Source of the DNA: an uncultured Campylobacterales bacterium
Lineage (GTDB): Bacteria > Campylobacterota > Campylobacteria > Campylobacterales > Arcobacteraceae
NCBI GenBank assembly: GCA_947494995.1
Contig: CANLWY010000002.1
Coordinates: forward strand, 357,942-421,941
DNA length: 64,000 bases
Reading direction: 5' to 3'
Shown here in pieces: positions 43,908-52,216 of the stretch (the first letter of the stretch is position 1; each line of letters begins with the position of its first letter). The translations under genes and the position numbers were made by a program. A model generated the notes under the pieces. The model was given only the letters and a program-made list of their open reading frames with translations. It ran no database searches and was not told the origin of the DNA.

Positions 43908-45745
43908 ATAACTATATTATAGGAACTTGCGGACATATTGACCACGGGAAAACAGCTTTAGTTAAAGCATTAAATGGTTTTGAGGGAGATACTACTAAAG
44001 AAGAAAAGCAAAGAGGTATTACAATAGACTTGAGTTTTTCTAACCTTTCAAATGGTAAACAAAATATTGCTTTTATTGATGTTCCAGGACATGAAAAATT
44101 AGTTAAAAATATGATTGCAGGAGCTTTTTCTTTTGATTGTGTTATGATAGTTGTAAGTGCTAGTGAACGAATCATGCCACAGACAATAGAACACTTACAA
44201 ATACTAAGTCTTCTAGGAGTTAAAAATGCAATCTTAACTATTACAAAAAAAGATCTAGTAGAAGAAACAGAATTAGCAAGTATAATTGAAGAAATTGAAG
44301 CTTTTGTAAAGGAGTTTAATTTCAATATTCTATTTACAACTGCTGTTTCTATCTATGATCAAGATTCAATAGATATACTAAAAGATAAACTATTTTCTCT
44401 TAATGCAAATACAAAAGTTGAAGAAAACTTCTTTAGATATTATGTAGATAGAATTTTCTCAACAGCTGGAGCTGGAACTATTGTAACAGGAACAGTTTTA
44501 GGAAAACCTATTAAAACAAATGACAAAGTCTTTATTTGTGATATTAAAAAAGAAGCAAAAATCAAAAATCTTCAAGTACATGGAAATGATTTAGAAGAAG
44601 CTAATATTTCAAATAGAACAGCCATAAACCTAAGTGGTATTAAATCCTCACAAATAAAAAAAGGTTTTCTAATATCTAAAAAAGGATATTTAAGAGGATT
44701 TGATACAATTGATATATCTTTTAAAACTTTAAAAGATAAAAAATTAAAACATAATCAAAACTACTCGATATTTATTGGTTCAAAAAAAGTTGAGGGGAAA
44801 GTTTTACTTTTTAACAATGAAACAGCTCTAGATTCTGGATTTGCTATTTTAAAACTCTCAGAATCAGTATTTTCAATATATAAAGAAAAACTTATTATAC
44901 GACTTGGAAATGATACAATTGCTGGTGGTATAGTATTAAATCCAATTGTTGATCCTATGAAAAAAAGTCAAAAACTTGAACTTCTAATAGCTTTAGAAGA
45001 AGAAAATATTCCTAAAGCATATGAAATATTATTAAAAGCTCATAAAAAAGGTTTAGGTCTTATATCTTCTGCTCAAAGGTTTGCATTAAGTCATGAAGAA
45101 GCGCTTGAACGTGCTAAAGCCTTGGAAAATACATTTATTGATGAAAATGCTCTTGTTTTATATCCTATACAGACAAGAGAACTAATAAAAAATACTATAA
45201 AAGATATCTATACTAAAAATCAATTTGCCCTACTCTCAAATACTTCTATTGCTTTACGTATAAAATGGGCAAGTGAAAACTTTATTCAACTAGTTCTTGA
45301 TGAGTTATTTGAAGAAAATTTCTTAGAAAAAGATGGAAATCTATATAAGAATGCAAATATAAAAATTGATTTCAAAACATCTTTAGAAGATGTTATTTTA
45401 ACAAGGTTAGAAAAAGAAGGTCTTACTCCAACAGCTCCATATAATATCTATGATGAGATGGACTTGGATAGAAAAACAGGGGATGATATTTTAAAAGCTC
45501 TTTGTGCTAAAAAAGCAGTAATTAGGATGCAACATAACCTTTTTATACATGCACAAAATCTATCAAATATTGTTGCTGAAATGAAAAACATTATAAAAGA
45601 AGATGGATATATAGAAATTGCTAACTTTAAAGAGAGATATCCTTTAAGTAGAAAATATCTAATTACTTACTTAGATTATCTTGATAATTTTTCACAAATA
45701 AAAAAAGATGGAAATAAAAGAGTTTTCTTAAGTGAGTTTGTTTAA
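43904..45745 (+). CDS. selB: Selenocysteine-specific elongation factor SelB
   Basis: A 613-residue translation GTPase: G1 GHIDHGKTALVKAL, G3 DVPGHEKLVKNM, G4 TKKDL (a variant of NKxD), EF-Tu-like domains 2 and 3, and a C-terminal series of winged helices (from about residue 360) that bind SECIS hairpins. It delivers Sec-tRNA-Sec to UGA codons of the four Sec genes in this window. It overlaps selA by 4 bases and is followed by a strong terminator. Confidence 0.95.
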   Translation: MNNYIIGTCGHIDHGKTALVKALNGFEGDTTKEEKQRGITIDLSFSNLSNGKQNIAFIDVPGHEKLVKNMIAGAFSFDCVMIVVSASERIMPQTIEHLQILSLLGVKNAILTITKKDLVEETELASIIEEIEAFVKEFNFNILFTTAVSIYDQDSIDILKDKLFSLNANTKVEENFFRYYVDRIFSTAGAGTIVTGTVLGKPIKTNDKVFICDIKKEAKIKNLQVHGNDLEEANISNRTAINLSGIKSSQIKKGFLISKKGYLRGFDTIDISFKTLKDKKLKHNQNYSIFIGSKKVEGKVLLFNNETALDSGFAILKLSESVFSIYKEKLIIRLGNDTIAGGIVLNPIVDPMKKSQKLELLIALEEENIPKAYEILLKAHKKGLGLISSAQRFALSHEEALERAKALENTFIDENALVLYPIQTRELIKNTIKDIYTKNQFALLSNTSIALRIKWASENFIQLVLDELFEENFLEKDGNLYKNANIKIDFKTSLEDVILTRLEKEGLTPTAPYNIYDEMDLDRKTGDDILKALCAKKAVIRMQHNLFIHAQNLSNIVAEMKNIIKEDGYIEIANFKERYPLSRKYLITYLDYLDNFSQIKKDGNKRVFLSEFV

Positions 45746-45771
45746 AAAGTAAAGTTTTTACTTTACTTTTT
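45744..45771. terminator. Terminator after selB
   Basis: AAAAGTAAAGT-TTTT-ACTTTACTTTT is a perfect hairpin directly after the selB stop codon, with T/A runs on both sides. It probably also ends the small minus-strand gene at 45770-45919. Confidence 0.8.
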
Positions 45772-45919
45772 AAAATGTATTAAATTTATGTTTATACATT
45801 TTTGAAAAAATCAACTGAACATTTTTTTTATTCTTGCCTTTAAAGTTTTCTTTTGTATTTATCACCTTTACAGAAAATGCTAAACTAAAAAATACTAACA
45901 AAATAAATAGTGTTTTCAT
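45770..45919 (-). CDS. Small secreted peptide, 49 residues
   Basis: Starting from an ATG with a strong AAAGGAG RBS, the frame encodes MKTLFILLVFFSLAFSVKVI, then a basic stretch (NTKENFKGKNKKNVQLIFSK) and MYKHKFNTF. It has a signal-peptide-like N-terminus and a lysine-rich mature part. It ends inside the selB terminator. No family was recognised, but the RBS, start, signal and terminator together suggest a real gene. Confidence 0.5.
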   Translation of the reverse strand: MKTLFILLVFFSLAFSVKVINTKENFKGKNKKNVQLIFSKMYKHKFNTF

Positions 45920-46047
45920 TTTAACTCCTTTACTAGAGTATATGATTATAAAAGTCCTTTGTCTTTTTCTTTTCTATTAAGTTTTTTATTAAATCGTGCT
46001 ATTTTTATTTACATTTTTAGGCCAACAAGGCTTAACTCTTATAAAAT

Positions 46048-46929
46048 ATGATATTATCCCTTATGAAAAAAAAAGAGACGAGACAAGAACATAAAGAAAG
46101 AATAAACGAAGTACAGTATTACATTTATAGAAACCTATCTTCGAAACTTTTAATAGAAGACTTAGCAAAAATTTCTTCTTATTCTCCATATCACTTCCAA
46201 AGAATTTTTAAAGAAGTCACAGGGAAAAGTGTAAATAATTATATAAAAGAGTTAAGAGTCCAATGGGCTGCTAATTTATTGGTTTTTAATCCTCAATCTA
46301 CAGTTACTAATATAGCTTATAATTGTGGTTTTAAATCATCTGCAACATTTACAAATGAATTCAAGAAATATTATACTTTTACTCCTATACAATGGAGAAA
46401 AGGAGAATATAGAAACTATAAATCAAGTGAATATGATTTAAAAGAGAAAGATGTAGATTTTTCTAAAATAGAAATAAAAAAACTTCCAAGCATAGATATT
46501 GCTTATATGAGACATCAAGGTTTTGATAAAACTATAAAAAATATGTGGCAAAAGTTTTTATACTTATTAGAAGAATATTACAATATCAAAAACCCCACGA
46601 TGATGGCTGTACATCATAGTAATCCTGATATTACAGAGTTAGAAGAGTATAGATATAATGCTTGTATAGATTTAAAAGAAGAGAAAATAGAAGCAAAAGG
46701 GGATATAGGTATTTGCAATATTAATGCAGGTTTGTATGCAACAATAAAATTTCAAGGTATTTGTGAAGATGCCTTAACTCTTTACAAAAAAATATATTAT
46801 GAATGGCTTCCAAGTAGTGAATTTGAAGCATTAAATAGTTCAGCTAGTGTCTTATATTATAAGAATAATTATCTAGACCCTAAAGACGAATTTGATATCG
46901 AATTTAGAGTCCCAATAAAGTATAAATAG
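46048..46929 (+). CDS. AraC-family regulator with GyrI-like ligand-binding domain
   Basis: A 293-residue protein with an N-terminal AraC-type double HTH (LLIEDLAKISSYSPYHFQRI and VTNIAYNCGFKSSATFTNEF) and a C-terminal GyrI-like domain (KKLPSIDIAYMRHQGF, then YNACIDLKEEKIEAKGDIGI). This is the Rob/SoxS-like layout used by regulators of drug and stress responses. The start could also be the ATG at 46063; neither has a good RBS. No target gene is evident; the following DASS symporter gene is convergent. Confidence 0.88.
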   Translation: MILSLMKKKETRQEHKERINEVQYYIYRNLSSKLLIEDLAKISSYSPYHFQRIFKEVTGKSVNNYIKELRVQWAANLLVFNPQSTVTNIAYNCGFKSSATFTNEFKKYYTFTPIQWRKGEYRNYKSSEYDLKEKDVDFSKIEIKKLPSIDIAYMRHQGFDKTIKNMWQKFLYLLEEYYNIKNPTMMAVHHSNPDITELEEYRYNACIDLKEEKIEAKGDIGICNINAGLYATIKFQGICEDALTLYKKIYYEWLPSSEFEALNSSASVLYYKNNYLDPKDEFDIEFRVPIKYK

Positions 46930-46932
46930 TTT

Positions 46933-48270
46933 TTATAAAAAATATTGCCAATAAACTAAAGCAACTGTAGTAATAAGTATTATACCTATTATATTAAAGA
47001 AAATACCATATCTTGCCATATCTTTAACTTTTACAGCCCCACTACTCATGGCAATTGCATTTGGTGGGGTTGCAATTGGAAGCATAAAGGCATATGAGGC
47101 ACAAATAGTTGCAACAAATAAAATCAATGTAATATCAATATTTGCTACTTGATTTAAAGAGTAAATAATTGGTAGAGCAATTGATATTAAAGCTGTATTT
47201 GATGTAATCTCTGTTGTAAAAGTAATCAATGAAGCCACTAATATTATCAACAATACAACTGGTAAATCTGTTAATGCAAGTAAATAAGTTGCAACTTCTT
47301 TTGCAAGACCCGTTGAAGAAAAGGCTGCTGCAATAGAAAAACCTGCACCAAATAAGAAAATGATTTCATATGGAATCTTTTTAGTATCATCCCAAGTTAA
47401 AAAACCTATTTTAGGTAAAAACATTAAAAGTCCATATCCTAATAAAATTCCCTTTTCATTTATACCAAGCCCAGAATAATATGGCTCTATTTTTGAGTTT
47501 ACAAGTAGAAAAACAATAAGAGAAAATAGTATATACAACAATCTTCTTTGTTCGCCAGTTAGCTTTCTATCTGTTTCATTTATCCCTACTTCAAATTTCA
47601 TATTTTGAACCCCAAGAGATAAAATAAAAGGAATTATTAACAACATTATAAAAGCTAAAGGTGCTGTAAGAATTATCCATTTTACAAAAGGAATTGCCTC
47701 AATTCCACTTGTCTCCATAAAACCAAGTAAAATTAGATTTGGTGGAGTACCAATAGGAGTAACAATACCACCAATACTTGCTCCATAAGCAATAGCTAAA
47801 ACAAGTCTCATTTTTAATTTGATTTCATCAGTTAAAAACATTGCTATGGGTATTAATAGAAGTGCAGTAGTTGTATTTGAAATTAATGAACTTAAAAATG
47901 CTGATGTTATAGCTAATGAGAATAAAACTCCCCTTGGCGTATTAGGGAAAAGTGTTAACAACTTATTTGATATATATTTATGTAAGTTTGTTTTTTGTGT
48001 AGCAATAGCTAACATAAAACCACCTAAAAATAAAAATATAATTGACTTAGAATAGTTTGCAACAGTTGCATTTGTACTTATGATATCTAGACTAGGGAAA
48101 AGTATAATAGGAAGTAAAGATACGATTCCTAAAGGTAAGGCTTCATTAGTCCAAAGTGTCACAAGAAAAACAATAACAGCAAGAAGTGTTGAGTGTTGTG
48201 AATTGAAAGCAAGTCCAGCTATAAAAAAAGTAGCTAGAGCTAAAAGCAATGAAAGAAAAATTCCCTTCAT
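46933..48270 (-). CDS. SLC13/DASS-family sodium-coupled anion symporter
   Basis: A 445-residue protein with about 11-12 helices. SNTTTALLLIPIAMFL and TSNTALISIALPIIYSL are the paired SNT helix-hairpin motifs of the DASS family, and GGIVTPIGTPPNLI and MLPIATPPNAIAMSSG complete the two inverted repeats. Substrates in this family are dicarboxylates or sulfate; the sequence does not decide. Monocistronic, convergent with the AraC-type regulator. Confidence 0.9.
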   Translation of the reverse strand: MKGIFLSLLLALATFFIAGLAFNSQHSTLLAVIVFLVTLWTNEALPLGIVSLLPIILFPSLDIISTNATVANYSKSIIFLFLGGFMLAIATQKTNLHKYISNKLLTLFPNTPRGVLFSLAITSAFLSSLISNTTTALLLIPIAMFLTDEIKLKMRLVLAIAYGASIGGIVTPIGTPPNLILLGFMETSGIEAIPFVKWIILTAPLAFIMLLIIPFILSLGVQNMKFEVGINETDRKLTGEQRRLLYILFSLIVFLLVNSKIEPYYSGLGINEKGILLGYGLLMFLPKIGFLTWDDTKKIPYEIIFLFGAGFSIAAAFSSTGLAKEVATYLLALTDLPVVLLIILVASLITFTTEITSNTALISIALPIIYSLNQVANIDITLILFVATICASYAFMLPIATPPNAIAMSSGAVKVKDMARYGIFFNIIGIILITTVALVYWQYFL

Positions 48271-48430
48271 AATAGATCCTTTGTTTTTATTTCTTATTAT
48301 AACTATATGAAATGTTTTATAAAAACAAACTCTATTTTATTAATATCTATTTAAAAGATTGATGTTTTTTTGATTTTTTTATAAAAATATATACCTTCCT
48401 TATGGAAGATACATATTTCATACATTTTTA

Positions 48431-48970
48431 CTACTTTTTCTTTGGTCTGAAAGGTTTAATAACCTCTTCATTACACTCTAAGAAAGGTCCTTCCATCAAA
48501 TCAATACAATATGGAATTGCAGGGAAAACTGCATCTAAGCACTCTCTAATTGATTTTGGTTTACCTGGAAGATTTACAATTAATGAACTCCCTCTAAGCC
48601 CTGCTGTTTGTCTAGATAAAATAGCTGTGGGAACAAATTTTAAAGATTCTGCTCTCATAAGTTCTCCGAAACCTGGCATCATTCTATCACAAACTGCTTC
48701 TGTAGCTTCAGGAGTTACATCTCTTTTTGCTGGTCCTGTACCACCAGTTGTCACAACTAAACAACACCCTTCATTATCAACTAAATCTTTTAATGTATCT
48801 TCAATAGTTTTTTGGTCATCTTCAATACATCTATATACTGCTTCCCAAGGTGAAGTTAAATAATCATTCATAGTATCTTCAATTGCTTTACCTGAGATAT
48901 CTTCATAAATTCCTTTACTTGCTCTATCTGAGGCTGTTATAATTCCTATTTTTGCAATTTCTTTACTCAT
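48431..48970 (-). CDS. mog: Molybdopterin adenylyltransferase Mog
   Basis: A 179-residue protein with IGIITASDRASKGIYEDISG, LVVTTGGTGPAKRDVTPEAT and SLIVNLPGKPKSIRECLDAV, the three signature segments of MogA. It adenylylates molybdopterin before metal insertion by MoeA, which is encoded in the cofactor operon at 10.6-11.8 kb. It is the last gene of the aroB-led operon and overlaps bioV by 8 bases. Confidence 0.95.
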   Translation of the reverse strand: MSKEIAKIGIITASDRASKGIYEDISGKAIEDTMNDYLTSPWEAVYRCIEDDQKTIEDTLKDLVDNEGCCLVVTTGGTGPAKRDVTPEATEAVCDRMMPGFGELMRAESLKFVPTAILSRQTAGLRGSSLIVNLPGKPKSIRECLDAVFPAIPYCIDLMEGPFLECNEEVIKPFRPKKK

Positions 48971-49499
48971 TTATATCCTTTTTTAATTGTAATGTGTGTG
49001 AAGCTTCTTTAATAAAATATACTGTTGCATAATTTTTAAAAAAATCAATTGCTTTATGTGCTTCAATAATCTTATCTTTACTTCCTAAATATACTTCTAT
49101 TTTAGTTCCTCTATCAACCAAACTTTGCAGTTTTTCTTTTTCCCAAGTGTAGTTTAGAAGTTCCTCAAGCTCTTCTTGACTACCTTGCGTAAAATACTTA
49201 TCCATATTTTTATCTGATGGATAAGCTATATTTTCTAAAAAATTTTTACAATATTCATTTGCATCTTTTTTAAAAAACATCAATTGCATTCTTTTAAACT
49301 TTTTATCTTGTGTTTGAAAAAATGCAGGAGAAAAAAGTTGTAAAGTATCCACTCTTTTCTCTGTTTCATAAACATATTTAAAAGCTTTTATTGCTCCATA
49401 TGAAAATCCATTTACAGTTAAATCATTTTCAATTAAATAATCATAAAAAAGTTCTTGTTCTTTTGATAAACAAAAACCAGAGAAATAGTTAGATGTCAT
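48963..49499 (-). CDS. bioV: Pimelyl-ACP methyl ester esterase BioV
   Basis: A 178-residue alpha/beta hydrolase of reduced size with the nucleophile elbow GFSYGA (Ser40 region), an acidic residue in LGSKDKII and the catalytic histidine in EASHTLQ. The start MTSNYFSGFCL and the position next to mog and an FtsH-like gene match BioV of Campylobacterota, which frees pimelyl-ACP for biotin synthesis. It overlaps its neighbours on both sides. Confidence 0.85.
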   Translation of the reverse strand: MTSNYFSGFCLSKEQELFYDYLIENDLTVNGFSYGAIKAFKYVYETEKRVDTLQLFSPAFFQTQDKKFKRMQLMFFKKDANEYCKNFLENIAYPSDKNMDKYFTQGSQEELEELLNYTWEKEKLQSLVDRGTKIEVYLGSKDKIIEAHKAIDFFKNYATVYFIKEASHTLQLKKDINE

Positions 49500-50949
49500 C
49501 TGCAGTTATAACCTCATTTTTTAACATTATATTTTTTAGCCTATTTATATCTGTTGCATTATGAGAAAGTTTAGATCTTAATTCATTACTAATATCTTCA
49601 ATTAAACTATCAGCATCCTTTGCCATTTTATAATCTTCAACAATACTATAAGCTAAAGAATAGGCTTGTTCTAAATCTTTACTATTTATTGCATATTTTT
49701 CATTTTTAATTACTTCAACACCTATACTTCCTGATAGATACCTTTTTATGTTTTCAAGTAATTCATTATACGAAGGGTAAACTGAATCAAGTTTTGAAAC
49801 TCCTTCATCAAATAAAGCTACTTTAGATTTTGTTACATAGGCTTTACTTGCTTGATAAATTGCTAATATCTCTTTTTGTTCTTCATTTAATAAAACAGCT
49901 TCTTTTTTACCAAATTCAACTTTTTTCTTTGCAACTTCAATATCATCAAGTTCTAAAACTTTAGCATCTCTTTTAATCATATTTAAAAGGGCTTCATTAA
50001 TTAAAGTTGAAAGGGCTGCGGAAGAAAAACCTGAAGTTTCAAGAGCAAGTTTATCAACATCAAATTCAAAATGCTTACCTTTTAAATATAACTCTAATAT
50101 CTTCTTTCTATCTTCAATATTTGGTAAGTTTATAAACACTCGCCTATCAAACCTTCCTGCTCGAAGAAGTGCTTCATCAAGAACTTCAATCTTATTTGTT
50201 GCAGCAATAACAATTACTCCAGACTCTCCATCAAAACCATCCATTTGCGTTAAAAGCTCATTTAATGTAGATTCTCTTTCATCATTTGTCTTTCCACCTC
50301 TTTTTTTACCAATTGCATCTATCTCATCAATAAATACGATAGCAGGTGCACTTGCCTTTGCCTTTGTAAATAGCTCTCTAACTTTTTTTGCACCCATTCC
50401 AACATATATTTGTACAAAAGAAGCTCCACTTTGATAAAAAAATGGGACATCAGCTTCTCCTGCAACTGCTCTTGCAATAAGAGTTTTACCAACTCCTGGA
50501 GGGCCTACTAAAAGTACACCTTTAGGAAGCTTTACTCCATGCTTCATATATTTTGATGGCTCATTTAAAAAATCTACTATCTCTTCAAGTTCACCTTTTA
50601 CAGCAGATATTCCTGCAACATCATTAAAAGTTGTATTTGAAGAAACTGCATTTATATTAGAGTTTAAATCCTCTGTATTTTGTTGAGCTGTTTGAAGTTC
50701 TGACGAAAAAGAAGTATTTTGTTCTTTATTCTTATTTAAAAACTTTTGAATTTTATCTTGTTTCATTCTTGCAAATACTGCAAACGATAAAAGAAAAAGT
50801 AAGAATATTATTCCAAAATAGTATGAGTCTGTTTGAATATGGTCACTACTTTTATAAAGTGTATATACAAAAAGTACTAATAGAACAATGGCTGAAAGAG
50901 CCATTAATCTCATATTTTTATCTAATTTTTTATTTGAATTTTGCGACAT
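49489..50949 (-). CDS. FtsH-like AAA ATPase lacking the zinc protease motif
   Basis: A 486-residue protein with two N-terminal membrane helices (about residues 14-30 and 43-60), an AAA module with Walker A GPPGVGKT, Walker B IVFIDEIDAIGK, the second region of homology (LLRAGRFDRRV) and an FVQIYVGMGAKKVRELF pore-loop region. At the position where FtsH has HEAGH, this protein reads IYQASKAYV, so the metallopeptidase site is lost and the C-terminal domain is short. It is probably a membrane-bound unfoldase or assembly factor rather than a protease. It lies in the aroB-mscS-mtaB-bioV-mog operon. Confidence 0.88.
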   Translation of the reverse strand: MSQNSNKKLDKNMRLMALSAIVLLVLFVYTLYKSSDHIQTDSYYFGIIFLLFLLSFAVFARMKQDKIQKFLNKNKEQNTSFSSELQTAQQNTEDLNSNINAVSSNTTFNDVAGISAVKGELEEIVDFLNEPSKYMKHGVKLPKGVLLVGPPGVGKTLIARAVAGEADVPFFYQSGASFVQIYVGMGAKKVRELFTKAKASAPAIVFIDEIDAIGKKRGGKTNDERESTLNELLTQMDGFDGESGVIVIAATNKIEVLDEALLRAGRFDRRVFINLPNIEDRKKILELYLKGKHFEFDVDKLALETSGFSSAALSTLINEALLNMIKRDAKVLELDDIEVAKKKVEFGKKEAVLLNEEQKEILAIYQASKAYVTKSKVALFDEGVSKLDSVYPSYNELLENIKRYLSGSIGVEVIKNEKYAINSKDLEQAYSLAYSIVEDYKMAKDADSLIEDISNELRSKLSHNATDINRLKNIMLKNEVITADDI

Positions 50950-52198
50950 TTTTATCCTGCCTTGCTTCGTAATCTTCTATGAAAATCCAATCTCCTACTA
51001 AATCAACTGAACTATCAATTTCAATTGAATTAAAGTGTTGATCTAAACCTATATACTTTCCATCTTTATTAGATTCAATTAAAACCTCTAAAGGTTTAGT
51101 ATTGTTCTTTCTAAATTGGTAATTTTTCTCTTCTATTATTGAAGTCAATTCGTTATATCGCAATTTTGCAATATCACCTCTGATTTCACCTTTCATAGTT
51201 GCACTTGGAGTTCCATCTCTTTTAGAATAAGTAAAAGCATGTACATGAGTTAATGGAAATCTATGCAGATTTTCAACTGCTTCTTTCCAAAGTTTATCAC
51301 TTTCACCTGGATGTCCTACTATAAAATCAGTTCCAAGAGCATATCCATTATCACGTAAGAATTCAAAAAGTTCTAAATCAGATAGAACCTTATTCCTTCT
51401 ATTCATAATCTTTAACATCTCTTTTGAAGTATGTTGAAGTGCTATATGTAAATGTTTTGCCATAAAAGGCTCATTGATAATCTCTTTAAATTCATCATCA
51501 ATTTGAATTGGTTCAACAGAACCTAGTCTTATTCTTCTAACACCTTTTATCATTGACATTTTTTTAAGAAGTTTTGCTAAAGAGGTATGCTGTTTCTTAC
51601 CATATGAACCTACATTTGTTCCAGTTAATATAAACTCACCAAAACCATTTGCAGCTAAAGTAGTGATTTGCTCTAATATTTTGTCCTCTTTATAAGACCT
51701 TGCATCACCTCTTACATAAGGAATAATACAGTATGAACATCTAAAATCACACCCTTCTTGAATTTTAATAAAAGCTCTACTCTTTCCTATAAACTCTTCA
51801 ACAATAGTATCATCAATATGTTCTAAATCACCTGCATTAAAAAATCTCTCTTCATTTTGAAGAAGTTCATTAATATTTTCTTTTTCAGAATGTCCAAATA
51901 AAGAATCAACTTTTTTCTCTTTAAAAAGATTCTCACCTTTTGTCCAAACTCCACATCCAGTAAATACCACTCTTGGAGGTTTATCAAATCTATTTAAAGA
52001 GTTTATATATCCCCTTGCTGTACTATCTGCACTATTTGTTACAGTACAAGAGTTTATTACTACAATATCCGCTTCCTTCTCATTTTGAGTTACTTCAAAA
52101 TCTTTTAGATTACTCATCATAACTTGAGTATCAAAAACATTAGTTCTACACCCAAAAGTTTTAAAAAATACCTTTTGTTTATTTGTTGAAAACTGCAT
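50930..52198 (-). CDS. mtaB: tRNA t6A37 methylthiotransferase MtaB
   Basis: A 422-residue protein with the methylthiotransferase cysteines (TFGCRTNVFD, INSCTVTNSADS, FTGCGVWTKGE), the radical-SAM motif CDFRCSYCIIPYVRG, and a C-terminal TRAM-like segment. The GCRTN and IIPYVRG motifs point to MtaB rather than MiaB or RimO. It converts t6A to ms2t6A in tRNA. It overlaps the FtsH-like gene by 20 bases. Confidence 0.92.
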   Translation of the reverse strand: MQFSTNKQKVFFKTFGCRTNVFDTQVMMSNLKDFEVTQNEKEADIVVINSCTVTNSADSTARGYINSLNRFDKPPRVVFTGCGVWTKGENLFKEKKVDSLFGHSEKENINELLQNEERFFNAGDLEHIDDTIVEEFIGKSRAFIKIQEGCDFRCSYCIIPYVRGDARSYKEDKILEQITTLAANGFGEFILTGTNVGSYGKKQHTSLAKLLKKMSMIKGVRRIRLGSVEPIQIDDEFKEIINEPFMAKHLHIALQHTSKEMLKIMNRRNKVLSDLELFEFLRDNGYALGTDFIVGHPGESDKLWKEAVENLHRFPLTHVHAFTYSKRDGTPSATMKGEIRGDIAKLRYNELTSIIEEKNYQFRKNNTKPLEVLIESNKDGKYIGLDQHFNSIEIDSSVDLVGDWIFIEDYEARQDKNVAKFK

Positions 52199-52216
52199 TA
52201 ATCTTAATCCCTCAAC

